DNA from: Lacrimispora xylanisolvens | Lineage (GTDB): Bacteria; Bacillota; Clostridia; Lachnospirales; Lachnospiraceae | Length of the DNA: 64,000 nt | Reading direction: 5' to 3' | Assembly (NCBI RefSeq): GCF_002934545.1 | Contig: NZ_PTJA01000009.1 | Location: 62,001-126,000 of the forward strand | Shown here: positions 15,568-25,173 of the stretch, piece after piece | Layout of the letters: every line of letters begins with the position of its first letter | How positions within the stretch are numbered: position 1 is the first letter of the stretch | Position numbers and translations under genes: made by a program | The notes under the pieces: generated by a model | Databases searched by the model: none | The model's input: only the letters and a program-made list of their open reading frames with translations | Told to the model about the DNA's origin: nothing

Positions 15568-18186
15568 TTATAAAAGTCCGTCTTTCCTCGCCTTTTCTAC
15601 AGCCATCATACGGGAGGAAACTCCAAGTTTTCCAAAGATACTGAGTACATGGGTCTTCACCGTGGCCTGGGATATACAGAGATTCTCTGCAATTTCCCGA
15701 TTGGTAATACCAAGAGACAGCTGGCTTAATACTTCCTGTTCACGGGCTGACAGCATCTCTATACTGTTTTCCTTAACTGTCTGACCTCCGCAGATCATTA
15801 TAATGTCACTTAAAAATAAGACTTCCTCCGGACTCATTAATTGTTTGCCAGATGATTTCTGATATAATTCCTTTAACAAAGGCAAAAGAGTGATTCGGTC
15901 AAGGTAAAATGGCATAAGTATCCGGTTTTTGTATGAATAATGAATTTCTTCAACCAGCAGATTGGTGATTTCCCGCTGGCTCCCCCCTCCTGGCATATGG
16001 GAAAGCATAACTATTTTAAGAATACCAGCTTCTGTCAGACGAAGCATATTATGATGCAGACGGGAAGCAGCCAGTATGTCCTCGGTTTCTTTCAAGGCCT
16101 CATCTGCCATCCCCCGCTGAAACAGGATTCGGGCACGAAGGAGTTTCATAAACGGCTGCTGCTTATATTTCGCTGCAATTTTAAGCTCATTCAAAAAGCG
16201 TTCTGACAGGCTCTCTGACAGCCTGTTAATACAGGCAAGCTCATAGAGCAGACGTCCCAGCGAGAGTACACTGTAATTGGGATACTCCGATAAAATCCCC
16301 TCTACATAAGAAACCGCTGTATCATTCTCACCGCTTAGAAACTTCATTTCGACCAGGTGATAGGCTAATGTCATGTCCGTAATATCTGCATGAATATGAC
16401 GCTCAGTAAGCATCTGCCTGGTTTGTTCCAATACGTCCTTTGCCTGATCCAGTTCCATTCTGCGCATATAAACTCCTGCCAAACCAAAATAATAGTTGGT
16501 ATCGATACCCATCAATCCGCTGACTGTTTTCAGTATTTCTTTCGATTTGGTGTAGCAGGAAAAGCAGTCATTTAGCCGTCCCATTTCTTCGTAAACCTGG
16601 CTCAGCTGATTATAAGCGAAAAAGCCAATAAACGAATTTAATCCGGAAGCAATCTTAATTCCTTTTAAGATACAGGCTTCCGCTTCCTCATAATTCATTC
16701 GATCTAACAAAGCCCCGGCATTTTCAATGAGCAGTACCGCTTTCATAACGGGTCCAAACGGAATTTGTTCCATTTGCTCATCCGTCAGTGCAGGACATTG
16801 AGGCAAAATCCCATCTTTGCTGGTAAAATAGATTTGAGCGAAGTCAACAAAACGAAATAAATCAGTGTCCTGATACAGTTCTTTGAATTTTTCGTAAATA
16901 ACATGACATCGTTCTGTGTTTATATTGCCCAGATTATAAAGAAAGCACTGGGCGGCAAGATCTGCATCCTGAAATAAAAGCTCTATGGGAACCCGGTCAA
17001 GATAGTTCCAGGCTTCTATCCTGCCTTCCATTAATTTGGTGATACGCAAAACCTCATTATAATTACCGGCCTCACAATGTTCCTGTAAGGCTTCCTCATA
17101 TTCACCTTTATTCTCAAATGCTTCTGCTGTTATTTTGTAACATTCTGATTTTTCCTCATCCGGAAGGCATAGAAACTGCTGTTTTAAATATTCTGATAAA
17201 ATGTTGTGGTAGCGATAGATTCCGTTCTGCTCGTCCAGACAGATAATGAACAGATTTTTCTCCATAAATCGTTCCATCATCTGGTTAAAATCCTGTTTTG
17301 TTAAGCTATGAAACAGTTTTTGGCAGATCTCCCCATCAAAATAAGAAAGATATCCGGTTTTAATCAAAAAATCCTGCTCCGGTTCAGTCAGAGCATCGAT
17401 AATCTCACGGGTGAGATACTGGGACGCAATCCCCCCTCCAGCACGCAGCAGCTGACCGGAATATTTACCCGCTGCTTTTGCTGCCGCCGCAAGCTGCAGG
17501 CCTCCGATCCATCCTTCCGCATAATCATTTAACTGATAGAGTTCCTCCTCACTGCCCTCCAACTTCATCGTATCCTTCAAAAAAGAGATTCCTTCTTCCG
17601 GGGTCAGCTGCATTTGTTTTCCATCAATAAACATCAAGCGGCCGGATACTGCCATCGGTCCCAAATATACAGGCGGGTCTTCCCGTGACAGCATGAAAAA
17701 ATGAAAATTGGAAGGCATTGCTTCAATAAAAAACTCAAAGGTTCTGACAAGGGCTTCATCACGAATACATTGAACATCATCAAGTACCATGTAATATTCC
17801 TCATCTCCCCACAGCTGGTTAATCAGGGTGATCAGCAGATTCTCCATGTATTTGGTATCCGGATTTGTTCTTAACAGATTAAAAAGACTGCCCTCATCCT
17901 TCAAAAAAGGACTGACTGCTGCTGTAAAATAAAGCCAAAAGGAATACACATTGGTGTTGGAAGAATCCAGAGACAGCCAGCATACATTTTTCAGTTCCTT
18001 CTTCTGGATAAATGACGAGAGCAGCGTTGTTTTGCCGGTGCCGGCACCGCCGCTTAAAAATATAATACTCATTTCCCCACACTTTAAAAGCTGTTCAAAT
18101 AACCCTTGACGCACAATATAATTTTTCCTGGGTGCCGGTATTTTTAATTTTGTTGTAAGAAGTAATATGTCTGAGGAGTGCTCCAT
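15568..18186 (-). CDS. MalT-like LuxR-family transcriptional regulator (STAND ATPase)
   Basis: An 872-residue regulator. An N-terminal STAND-type ATPase has Walker A GGAGTGKTT at 46-54 and Walker B YMVLDDVQ. A long helical, TPR-like sensor region follows (about 330-780), and the C-terminus is a LuxR helix-turn-helix (about 805-870: LSAREQEVLSQLSLGITNRE and ISQATVKTHV). MalT-type proteins are activated by a small ligand plus ATP and then oligomerise. It lies 86 nt downstream of the ABC-2 transporter genes on the same strand and may regulate them. The ligand is unknown. Confidence 0.92.
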   Translation of the reverse strand: MEHSSDILLLTTKLKIPAPRKNYIVRQGLFEQLLKCGEMSIIFLSGGAGTGKTTLLSSFIQKKELKNVCWLSLDSSNTNVYSFWLYFTAAVSPFLKDEGSLFNLLRTNPDTKYMENLLITLINQLWGDEEYYMVLDDVQCIRDEALVRTFEFFIEAMPSNFHFFMLSREDPPVYLGPMAVSGRLMFIDGKQMQLTPEEGISFLKDTMKLEGSEEELYQLNDYAEGWIGGLQLAAAAKAAGKYSGQLLRAGGGIASQYLTREIIDALTEPEQDFLIKTGYLSYFDGEICQKLFHSLTKQDFNQMMERFMEKNLFIICLDEQNGIYRYHNILSEYLKQQFLCLPDEEKSECYKITAEAFENKGEYEEALQEHCEAGNYNEVLRITKLMEGRIEAWNYLDRVPIELLFQDADLAAQCFLYNLGNINTERCHVIYEKFKELYQDTDLFRFVDFAQIYFTSKDGILPQCPALTDEQMEQIPFGPVMKAVLLIENAGALLDRMNYEEAEACILKGIKIASGLNSFIGFFAYNQLSQVYEEMGRLNDCFSCYTKSKEILKTVSGLMGIDTNYYFGLAGVYMRRMELDQAKDVLEQTRQMLTERHIHADITDMTLAYHLVEMKFLSGENDTAVSYVEGILSEYPNYSVLSLGRLLYELACINRLSESLSERFLNELKIAAKYKQQPFMKLLRARILFQRGMADEALKETEDILAASRLHHNMLRLTEAGILKIVMLSHMPGGGSQREITNLLVEEIHYSYKNRILMPFYLDRITLLPLLKELYQKSSGKQLMSPEEVLFLSDIIMICGGQTVKENSIEMLSAREQEVLSQLSLGITNREIAENLCISQATVKTHVLSIFGKLGVSSRMMAVEKARKDGLL

Positions 18187-18272
18187 TGTTCATTCACCTG
18201 TCATGTATTTGTCCCTATTTATTTCTATCATTGTAATCCAGTTCATTCGCTTTGACAAGAAATGTCTCATTT

Positions 18273-19253
18273 TTAAACCCTTTTTATATATTTCCTCTGT
18301 AAGCAGGCACAGGAAATTATAAATAAAACCATAGAAAAAGCAATTACATATACAATGCTAAAACTATGATGCCATGCCTCTCCCCGTTCTAAATATTCCA
18401 CAAAATCCATCAGCTGCTTTTGAGGAAGTATTTTAATCACTGTATCCAACACAATGTTTCCTTTACTAAATAAATAAAAAGTTCCCGCAAGCATGGAAGA
18501 TAAAACAATAATGGACCTGCCAAGCATGGATGCATTATCCGGTTTACTGATTAATGTATTTAATAGCAGGGCAAAAGAAATGCCAAAAAAGCCCATTACT
18601 AAAATCAGACCAGCATACTGTAAAAGGGTAAAGCCTATGTTAAATCCCCAGAATTTTAATAAAACAAGCAGCATATATTCGGGTAAAAACATGGACAGGC
18701 AGAAAATACAGTGAGCGGCCAGATAAGCGCTAAATGAAACCGGCGCTACTGTAATACGCCTCAATTGTCCCTGCTCTTTATCATCTGCAAAAGCAAACAG
18801 ATTGGCAAAAACCTCCATCAAAAGAAACATCATCATAAATCCAATCATATTTGAACCAACTTCACGGGCATTTTTACGATCCTTAAGGGCGGCATCGGGA
18901 TTACGAAGCATTGTATCAACCATATTTTTATAATCATCACTGCGGAGCGTTTCGATCTGATAATCACCATCTTTGCCAATTGTCACATAAGCATCATATT
19001 TCTTCTCTACCAAGGCAGAAACCGGCGGCTTTACTGCTGATACAACAATATCAAAATCTTTAGAATTGTAAGGTAATACCCCCGCAGATTTGTCCGTTAC
19101 CAGAACAATATGGCCTCTCACTTGTTGTACATCTGTTAGATGAACGGCCAGAACCATGGAGGCAAGGGTGAATGCTGTTAATAAAATAAACATAGACAGG
19201 CGTGGAACTGTCCGCTCATAGATATTTTTAATAATTGCTAAAAAGGTTCTCAT
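18273..19253 (-). CDS. ABC-2 type transporter permease
   Basis: The protein has 326 residues with one N-terminal membrane segment, an extracytoplasmic loop of about 130 residues and a C-terminal cluster of five to six membrane segments. This is the YhgE/DrrB-like ABC-2 exporter layout. Start at 19253 is set by GGAGG upstream and by an ATGA overlap with the stop codon of the preceding permease gene, indicating translational coupling. With its partner permease and the ATPase it should form an exporter for a drug, lipid or peptide. Substrate is not evident. Confidence 0.88.
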   Translation of the reverse strand: MRTFLAIIKNIYERTVPRLSMFILLTAFTLASMVLAVHLTDVQQVRGHIVLVTDKSAGVLPYNSKDFDIVVSAVKPPVSALVEKKYDAYVTIGKDGDYQIETLRSDDYKNMVDTMLRNPDAALKDRKNAREVGSNMIGFMMMFLLMEVFANLFAFADDKEQGQLRRITVAPVSFSAYLAAHCIFCLSMFLPEYMLLVLLKFWGFNIGFTLLQYAGLILVMGFFGISFALLLNTLISKPDNASMLGRSIIVLSSMLAGTFYLFSKGNIVLDTVIKILPQKQLMDFVEYLERGEAWHHSFSIVYVIAFSMVLFIISCACLQRKYIKRV

Positions 19254-19990
19254 AAATAATCCTCCGTTCTGAAATAAAGCCCGCATCCCAATGTCAGCAG
19301 GACAGAAAGCACCAACGCAGTAGTAAATACCGGCCAGAAATATCTCAGACTGTCATCACAGGATAAGGTAAAGAAAGCTTCATTAAGCCATCTCACAGGC
19401 GATATTTTTGTAATCAGGGACATCAGGCTTCCCATTCCATCAAGAGAGAAAAACGTACCTCCCAAAAAACAAAGCAGGTTAATTACTGTACTTAACAAGG
19501 TACTGGTTGTTTCTTCACAATGGAACACACAGCAAAAAAAGATTCCAAAAGCAGATGCCGCTAATTCTACCGGAGCCATTAAGAGAATAAAAAATACTGG
19601 ATTACCTCCAAGGCTTACATGGAGAAGCGGACACAAAATAAGCAGGAGCATTGTATGCAGGATATAATTAAAAAGAAAGGAGGCTACCAACTTAGAAAAA
19701 TAAACAAAGAAGCTTCCAACAGGGGAATAAATAATACGAAGGTTAGCCCTTTTGATATCACGCTCCATAAAGCAGTTAGAGGCGGTCATAGCCCCATTTA
19801 ACATTCCATAAACAATAAGAGAAACTGTATAATACTGATATGCGGTGTTACTGTCAGCATAATCCCCTCCGCATAAATAACCCAGAATCAATATTAATAA
19901 ACCTGCAAATGCAGTATTATACCCTACCAAAACCGGGTTTTTAAATAAATTGACCAGATCCATTTTTAAAATTACCATAAAACGACGCAT
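19250..19990 (-). CDS. ABC-2 type transporter permease
   Basis: A 246-residue membrane protein with six predicted hydrophobic helices and no large extracytoplasmic loop, the compact ABC-2 permease form. It lies 15 nt downstream of the ATPase gene and overlaps the next permease gene by four bases (ATGA). The two unequal permeases with one ATPase suggest a heterodimeric membrane channel. Confidence 0.87.
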   Translation of the reverse strand: MRRFMVILKMDLVNLFKNPVLVGYNTAFAGLLILILGYLCGGDYADSNTAYQYYTVSLIVYGMLNGAMTASNCFMERDIKRANLRIIYSPVGSFFVYFSKLVASFLFNYILHTMLLLILCPLLHVSLGGNPVFFILLMAPVELAASAFGIFFCCVFHCEETTSTLLSTVINLLCFLGGTFFSLDGMGSLMSLITKISPVRWLNEAFFTLSCDDSLRYFWPVFTTALVLSVLLTLGCGLYFRTEDYL

Positions 19991-20005
19991 AAATATCTCC
20001 CTTTC

Positions 20006-20944
20006 TCAGTCACGCAGTTTGCGTCCTGTCAGCTTTAAGAAAACTGTCTCAAGACTTGCTGCTTCGCTTGTAATATTGCGTATTTTTTCACCATGATCAC
20101 TTAACAGTGCGATGATACGGTCAAGATTTTCCACCCCTTTCAGAGACGTGATTTCAAAGGTATTACCATCTGTTTTTACAGTCTTCACACCTTCCACAGC
20201 AAAAAACTCATCATGCCCAATTGTCCCATTTTCCTCGACTTCTATGATATACCTTTTTTCGTTCTCAATATCCTCTTTCAGACTCTCTTTGGTCCCTTCT
20301 GCAAGAATTGTTCCATGATCCATTATGATAATACGGGACGAGATCACTTCCACTTCTTCCATGTAATGAGTCGTATAAATAACTGTCATTCCCTGATTCT
20401 GAAGCTTTTTAATGGAGGAAAGAATATGATTTCGGCTTTGGGGATCGATTCCAACTGTTGGCTCATCCATAATCACCAGTTCCGGGTGGTGGGCAATGGC
20501 ACATGCAATATTAAGCCGCCGCTTCATTCCGCCCGAAAAGGTCTTAACTTTATCCTTTCTGCGGTCTTGTAATCCAGCAAAGATAAGTGCCTCCTCTACC
20601 GCATCATCCAGTCTGCTGCCGTAAAGTCCGTAAAGAGAAGCAAAAAACCTTAAATTGCTTTCAGCACTTAACTCTTCATAAAGGGCTATATCCTGAGGGA
20701 CTATTCCAATCGACTGTTTGTAGCTGCGCAGTCTTTTGCTGATTTTATTACCTTTGAAGCAAATCTCCCCTTCGTCACTTCCTAGTACAGCGGTGAGAAT
20801 ATTAATGGTAGTACTTTTTCCTGCTCCGTTAGGTCCTAAAAAACACAGTACCTCTCCCCTGCGGATCTCAAAACTGATTCCCTTTAGAACAATATTTTCT
20901 TTAAAGCTCTTTTTTAAATTACTGACTGTCATTAGATTATCCAT
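20006..20944 (-). CDS. ABC transporter ATP-binding protein
   Basis: This 312-residue ATPase has Walker A GPNGAGKST (37-45), Q-loop VPQD, signature FSGGMKRRLN (about 136-145), Walker B LVIMDEP (about 156-162) and an H-loop in TTHYMEE. A C-terminal extension of about 90 residues is typical of DrrA/CcmA-like subunits of ABC-2 exporters. The start at 20944 is supported by AAGGAG nine bases upstream; an ATG at 20980 has no such site. It is the first gene of the three-gene exporter operon. Confidence 0.95.
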   Translation of the reverse strand: MDNLMTVSNLKKSFKENIVLKGISFEIRRGEVLCFLGPNGAGKSTTINILTAVLGSDEGEICFKGNKISKRLRSYKQSIGIVPQDIALYEELSAESNLRFFASLYGLYGSRLDDAVEEALIFAGLQDRRKDKVKTFSGGMKRRLNIACAIAHHPELVIMDEPTVGIDPQSRNHILSSIKKLQNQGMTVIYTTHYMEEVEVISSRIIIMDHGTILAEGTKESLKEDIENEKRYIIEVEENGTIGHDEFFAVEGVKTVKTDGNTFEITSLKGVENLDRIIALLSDHGEKIRNITSEAASLETVFLKLTGRKLRD

Positions 20945-20998
20945 GGCAATTGTCTCCTTTTTGTTTACTACGGATATCATACGGTATTACAGAAATAA

Positions 20999-21037
20999 AA
21001 AAATCAACCGTTTGGCTGATTGTAACGGTTGATTTTT
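20999..21037. terminator. terminator after the 35-residue peptide gene
   Basis: A perfect 14-bp inverted repeat (20999-21012 and 21024-21037; core AATCAACCGTT) is flanked by T on both strands. It separates the small-peptide/phosphotriesterase unit from the ABC exporter operon. Confidence 0.85.
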
Positions 21038-21061
21038 ATTGCTGTACCAATTTTATATAAC

Positions 21062-21169
21062 TCATACCATGATGAAAGCCTGGCAGATTCCCGAAATGAA
21101 ACAGAATGAAATGATAGCAGCTAAGGCAAATAGAACAAACTTACCTGCAATTATAATTATCTTATACAT
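21062..21169 (-). CDS. 35-residue hydrophobic small protein
   Basis: An ATG at 21169, preceded by GTGAGGA at 7-8 bases, opens a 35-codon frame ending in TGA at 21062. The peptide starts MYKIIIIAGKF, and residues about 3-27 form one continuous hydrophobic segment (with ALAAIISFCF), so it is probably a single-pass membrane peptide with two cysteines (23 and 29). It follows the phosphotriesterase-like gene by 28 nt and sits directly before a strong terminator, which places it as the last gene of that transcript. I do not recognise a family. Confidence 0.6.
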   Translation of the reverse strand: MYKIIIIAGKFVLFALAAIISFCFISGICQAFIMV

Positions 21170-21197
21170 CGAAACATCCTCACTTATCATTTCTTAT

Positions 21198-22133
21198 CTA
21201 ATCCACATCATAAAAATTTGCTGGATTTTCTGTCATCATGCGGATTATTTCCTGCCTGCTTATTCCGTTGGCAGAACAATAAGGAATAAATTCGTCAAAG
21301 ATAGTTGTACAGGGATGATTATCCATCGATTCTTTCCCCTCTGAATAGAAGTCATAATCCTGGGAAAGCAGTACCTTATGGCTGTAATTAAGTGAAATAA
21401 TATAGTTCAGCAGTTCAAAATCCCAGGCACTTTTCCCCTTCCTTATGGTATCAATACCAATCCACATCCCCTTTTTTGCTGCCAATTCCACCGTATCCCT
21501 GTTTGCTTCGTGATCTGCGTGGGCCCAAAGAAATTTGTTATAGTCAGCATTCACCCCATCCAGTACCTGTATCACTTCATGAACCATTTCTGCCTCTATG
21601 ATATGACAATGCACAGGGATACCTGTCTCTTTACTGGCTCTCACTGCCGCAACCAGCATAGACTTATCTACACCTGACAGTCTGCCCTTGTCAAGCAGCA
21701 GTTTGATATGCCCCGGACGAATAATAATGCCATCCATTGTATCCAGACCTTCTTTAAAATCCTTTATCCAGCGGTTTGCCAGCTGTTCTTCAAAATGATC
21801 GGGAAATACGTCGTAAAGCTGTTTTGTCATGTTCCAGCCAGTGCAGGCAATGATATGCAGATCCGTCTGTTCTGATAAAGCTTTTAGCATTTTGACGTTT
21901 TGCCCACCCAATGGAGGCGAGGCTTCTACTATACTCTTTACTCCTCTTTCCTTTATATCAAGCATGACCGGTATAATATAGTTCATGTCTGATTCCATGT
22001 TTTCCAACTGATACTGTTTGTCAAAATACATGCTGTTCGCTAAAAATTCATCTGTCTCCCACTTAAAATGCTCATGACCTAACGTAATTCCAAGTTCTTC
22101 TTTATGAATAGGTCCTCTTACCGTGTATATCAT
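21198..22133 (-). CDS. phosphotriesterase-family metal-dependent hydrolase
   Basis: A 311-residue amidohydrolase-superfamily TIM barrel of the PTE/lactonase type. The first metal motif HxH is in LGHEHF near the N-terminus; further ligand candidates are the histidine in HCHIIE, the histidine in WAHADH and Asp in SQDYD. Relatives hydrolyse lactones or phosphotriesters, and the true substrate is open. Start at 22133 is set by GGGAGGA; the longer frame to 22202 would begin within a hairpin. Upstream is a terminator hairpin of the preceding gene, so it likely has its own promoter. Confidence 0.87.
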   Translation of the reverse strand: MIYTVRGPIHKEELGITLGHEHFKWETDEFLANSMYFDKQYQLENMESDMNYIIPVMLDIKERGVKSIVEASPPLGGQNVKMLKALSEQTDLHIIACTGWNMTKQLYDVFPDHFEEQLANRWIKDFKEGLDTMDGIIIRPGHIKLLLDKGRLSGVDKSMLVAAVRASKETGIPVHCHIIEAEMVHEVIQVLDGVNADYNKFLWAHADHEANRDTVELAAKKGMWIGIDTIRKGKSAWDFELLNYIISLNYSHKVLLSQDYDFYSEGKESMDNHPCTTIFDEFIPYCSANGISRQEIIRMMTENPANFYDVD

Positions 22134-22190
22134 ATGGATTCCTCCCGCTTGCCTGTATCGGCATTTTTTAATAGCATCAGCATAACAAAT

Positions 22191-22218
22191 AAACTCTGAC
22201 ATAAGAATGTCAGAGTTT
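22191..22218 (-). terminator. hairpin terminator after the alpha/beta hydrolase gene
   Basis: A perfect 12-bp stem (AAACTCTGACAT at 22191-22202 and its complement at 22207-22218) with loop AAGA. It lies 14 nt past the hydrolase stop. The following T tract on the minus strand is broken (TTTATTTG). Confidence 0.7.
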
Positions 22219-22231
22219 AGAGTGTAATTTA

Positions 22232-23185
22232 TTAATTCGCTGAAATAAATTCTTTTGCCAGTTCCGCTATTTTATCCGCATTCGTCCAGTGCAGATAATG
22301 CCCTCCCGCAAGCGTTTCAACTTTTTGTATGGAAGGGTTGGTTATTAACTGTTGATGAAGGGGTAACCAGTAATTATCGGTATCCACTGACTCCTTAGCT
22401 AAAATTGCTAGAACAGGGAGATTATCGGGATATTTCACATCATATAATTCTTCTGTATTTTTATTTACCATGTTAAATTCATTGATTACTGATTTATTCA
22501 GACTGTTCCATGCTGTAGCCATTTTTTTTAACTTAATCTGCTCTTGCGTATAATTATTATTTTCGCTCTTACTATCCCAGGCATCCGGCAAAAGATATGA
22601 GACGTCTCTTATGATTCCAAATGTGTTAAGCAAAGTTAAGCTGTGAGACATGTCGGGATCTTTACTAAATTTTGTCTGATTGGGCACTGATTCATCAATA
22701 CCGATGATTGCTTCCACTTCATCCGGGTATTTCATTGCAAAATACAGGGAATATACTCCGGATATTGAGTGAGGCATTAAAATATACGGTCCCTTTATTT
22801 CTAACTGGTTCAGTGCGGTTCGTATTTCATTTACTATATATTCATTGGAGCGCTCTGCATTTGTTGTATCGCTGAAACCATAACCAAAGTATTCAAGAAT
22901 CACAACTTTATAATCTGCACTTAATCGATCTGCCAGGGGCATAAAATCTGTAATTGGTGATGCCGTTCCCAAGCCGCTCAATAAAACGATTGTCTTGTCT
23001 CCCTGTCCGGTCACATATGCCTGCATATGCTTTCCATTGATATCAATGGTTTTTCCAATCTTATATTTGTCTTTTTCCATTGACGTAAGAATTTTGTGAG
23101 CCAATGCTGAGATTATTAAAAGAACAACGATTATCACAAAAAACCAAAGTATTATTTTCCCAATGATTCTAATTGATTTCTTCAT
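22232..23185 (-). CDS. membrane-anchored alpha/beta hydrolase
   Basis: The protein has 317 residues with an N-terminal membrane anchor (about 9-28) and an extracytoplasmic alpha/beta hydrolase domain. The nucleophile elbow reads MPHSISG, so the serine is kept but the first small residue of the usual GxSxG is proline. The oxyanion region is LLSGLGTASP, and the catalytic histidine is probably in AGGHYLHW near the C-terminus. It overlaps the upstream WYL regulator gene by 17 bases, so the two are one unit. Substrate unknown. Confidence 0.85.
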   Translation of the reverse strand: MKKSIRIIGKIILWFFVIIVVLLIISALAHKILTSMEKDKYKIGKTIDINGKHMQAYVTGQGDKTIVLLSGLGTASPITDFMPLADRLSADYKVVILEYFGYGFSDTTNAERSNEYIVNEIRTALNQLEIKGPYILMPHSISGVYSLYFAMKYPDEVEAIIGIDESVPNQTKFSKDPDMSHSLTLLNTFGIIRDVSYLLPDAWDSKSENNNYTQEQIKLKKMATAWNSLNKSVINEFNMVNKNTEELYDVKYPDNLPVLAILAKESVDTDNYWLPLHQQLITNPSIQKVETLAGGHYLHWTNADKIAELAKEFISAN

Positions 23186-24146
23186 CTGCTAAGCTCCCTG
23201 GTGTTATATTTTGATATTTCCCGGATAGTGTAACACTTAACTGTTTTATTTCTTCCAAAAATTCTTCCGGTTTTAAAGCGGTCACCTTCTCCGGATGGCA
23301 TAATACCAGTTTACATATTTCATCCTTATAAGGAGTCCTCACAGTAAGATGTATTTTATTGTCTATGGATCGGGTCATGGCATTCTGGAGATATACGTCA
23401 TCCCTGATAATCCTGTATAGAGCCGGATCTAACATCAGTTCATAAGTATTCCACCGAAACTTATCATGCTCTGGTTCAGGTAATTCCCTGTTAATAAAAC
23501 AATTTTTTTCATCCACACATGTAATTGACTCAATTCGGTCAAGGCGGAACGTTCGCTTTTCTTTCCTCAAATGACAGTAGCCATTGATATACCAGCCTCC
23601 ATCTCCAAACTGCAGCTCTATGGGCGAAAATCGTCTGGTTTCTGTGGTATTCCGCTCTGGGTGGTAATAACTAAGCTGCAGATCGCAGGATTTCCAAAAT
23701 GCCTCTAATATTGGCTTTAAAACATCTTCCGCATAACCCATGGGTATTATCCGCAATATGTCAAAATTTATGTGTGAAATGACCTGGGAAGCCTTTTGTC
23801 TCTCTTCATCCGGTAAAACATTCAGCAGTTTGCCGCTTAGAAGATTATAATCGGCCGCCATATTTGGAATGCGAAATTCTTCCCCTGCTTTTAACACCAT
23901 CAAAAGCATTAATATTTCCTGCTCACTCAGTTTAATGCTTGGCATAAAATAGGAGGAATCTATTTCGTACCCCCCACCCAGTCCCTCATAGGAAATGATG
24001 GGTACACGAAGCTGACTGAGCGCATCAATATCTCTGTAAATTGTCCGCTCACTCACATCAAAATAATCAGCCAGCTCTTTGGCGGTCATTTTTTTCCGCA
24101 TTCGTAACAAATGAATGATTCCATTCTGTCTTTCTGTTTTTTTCAT
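23169..24146 (-). CDS. YafY-type transcriptional regulator (HTH + WYL domain)
   Basis: A 325-residue regulator with an N-terminal HTH (KKMTAKELADYFDVSERTIY at about 17-36) and a WYL ligand-binding domain (about 135-220), followed by the C-terminal WCX extension. WYL regulators sense nucleotides or other small ligands. It is translationally coupled to the alpha/beta hydrolase gene that follows and probably controls the pair. Confidence 0.92.
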   Translation of the reverse strand: MKKTERQNGIIHLLRMRKKMTAKELADYFDVSERTIYRDIDALSQLRVPIISYEGLGGGYEIDSSYFMPSIKLSEQEILMLLMVLKAGEEFRIPNMAADYNLLSGKLLNVLPDEERQKASQVISHINFDILRIIPMGYAEDVLKPILEAFWKSCDLQLSYYHPERNTTETRRFSPIELQFGDGGWYINGYCHLRKEKRTFRLDRIESITCVDEKNCFINRELPEPEHDKFRWNTYELMLDPALYRIIRDDVYLQNAMTRSIDNKIHLTVRTPYKDEICKLVLCHPEKVTALKPEEFLEEIKQLSVTLSGKYQNITPGSLADEEIN

Positions 24147-24262
24147 TCAATATTTTCTCAATTCATATAAATTTAATTGAATCAGTGGAATGACACATAC
24201 GTTTCACTTCAAACAGTATATTACAGATACGGAAAATGTCAAAGTATATTTCACTTCATATG

Positions 24263-25057
24263 TTATTCTGTAATTTGCAAAAGTCTGGCTATATTCCCGC
24301 CTAAAACAGCATCAGAGATCTCAGACGAATTTGCCAAACGCAGAATTGTGTCTATTGATATCTGTAAATCTCCGAACGGACGATCCACACCGAAAAGGCA
24401 TTTGTCTGGCACTTCGTTTATTACAGCACCTAAAACAAATGTAGAATAGTAAGCAGACGTATCCAGATACAAATTAGGTATTTCTTTAACCAGATTTATG
24501 GTTTCAAGCCAGTTGCACCCGCCCAGATGTCCCAGAATGACCGGAGTCTCTGGATATTCAAGTGCAAGGGCTGCAATTTCATTAATATCCTGAATTGTCA
24601 ATGGAAAAAATGCATGAATCCAAACTGGGAGATGATTAAATTCCACGGAAGCGCGGAAAATATTCTTCATTAAATGAATCTGCCCGTTTCCTGGAGTAAA
24701 TTCTCCCATTCCGGTCAAACTGTTCTTATAGATTACATCGTTCACATATTGCAATGTTTCCTGCAAATCCAACCCAATGGGAACAGCACCAAAACCGACG
24801 TATCTGTCAGGATACCGGGCAATTGCTGTCGCAAGTTCTGTTGCGGCCTTTTTTCTTGCTTCTACCATAGAGCCTTTTTTACCAGCAAGTAAATCATTTA
24901 AAAATTTTATTGATGTACTTATCTCTTCAAAATTCACAGATGTTTCCGGATGGAAAGTAGTAGAGAACAAGACTGTTTTATCAACTCCCGCCTTATTCAT
25001 GGTACTGATATGCTCCTCAATTGGTAAAGTTACATGGGAATGTCCGTCAATAATCAT
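24263..25057 (-). CDS. amidohydrolase 2-family (TIM-barrel) metal-dependent hydrolase
   Basis: The protein has 264 residues and starts MIIDGHSHVTLP, with the HxH metal motif at residues 6-8. Further metal or catalytic candidates are the histidine in WIHAFFP, the histidine in ILGHLGG and Asp in GVDRPFGD. Relatives include decarboxylases and lactonases of aromatic acid pathways (ACMSD-like) and uncharacterised hydrolases. Start at 25057 is preferred over 25093 because AGAGG precedes it. It is divergent from an HxlR regulator gene, with an inverted repeat in the shared region. Confidence 0.85.
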   Translation of the reverse strand: MIIDGHSHVTLPIEEHISTMNKAGVDKTVLFSTTFHPETSVNFEEISTSIKFLNDLLAGKKGSMVEARKKAATELATAIARYPDRYVGFGAVPIGLDLQETLQYVNDVIYKNSLTGMGEFTPGNGQIHLMKNIFRASVEFNHLPVWIHAFFPLTIQDINEIAALALEYPETPVILGHLGGCNWLETINLVKEIPNLYLDTSAYYSTFVLGAVINEVPDKCLFGVDRPFGDLQISIDTILRLANSSEISDAVLGGNIARLLQITE

Positions 25058-25127
25058 ATTTTCAGCCTCTTTTCTTATACTTGATGTTATCATCAGCTCC
25101 CATTATAATGAATTTATGCAAGAAGAA

Positions 25128-25154
25128 AAGTATGCACTTTTTTGTAGCATACTT
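25128..25154. promoter_or_regulatory. inverted repeat, candidate HxlR operator
   Basis: AAGTATGC (25128-25135) and GCATACTT (25147-25154) form a perfect 8-bp inverted repeat with an 11-base spacer between the divergent amidohydrolase and HxlR genes, 19 bases before the HxlR start. Confidence 0.55.
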
Positions 25155-25173
25155 ACGAAAAGGAGAGTAATCA

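Noticed and set aside
20213-20572. 119-codon plus-strand frame
   Set aside because: It is antisense to the ABC ATPase, whose Walker and signature motifs are intact on the minus strand.
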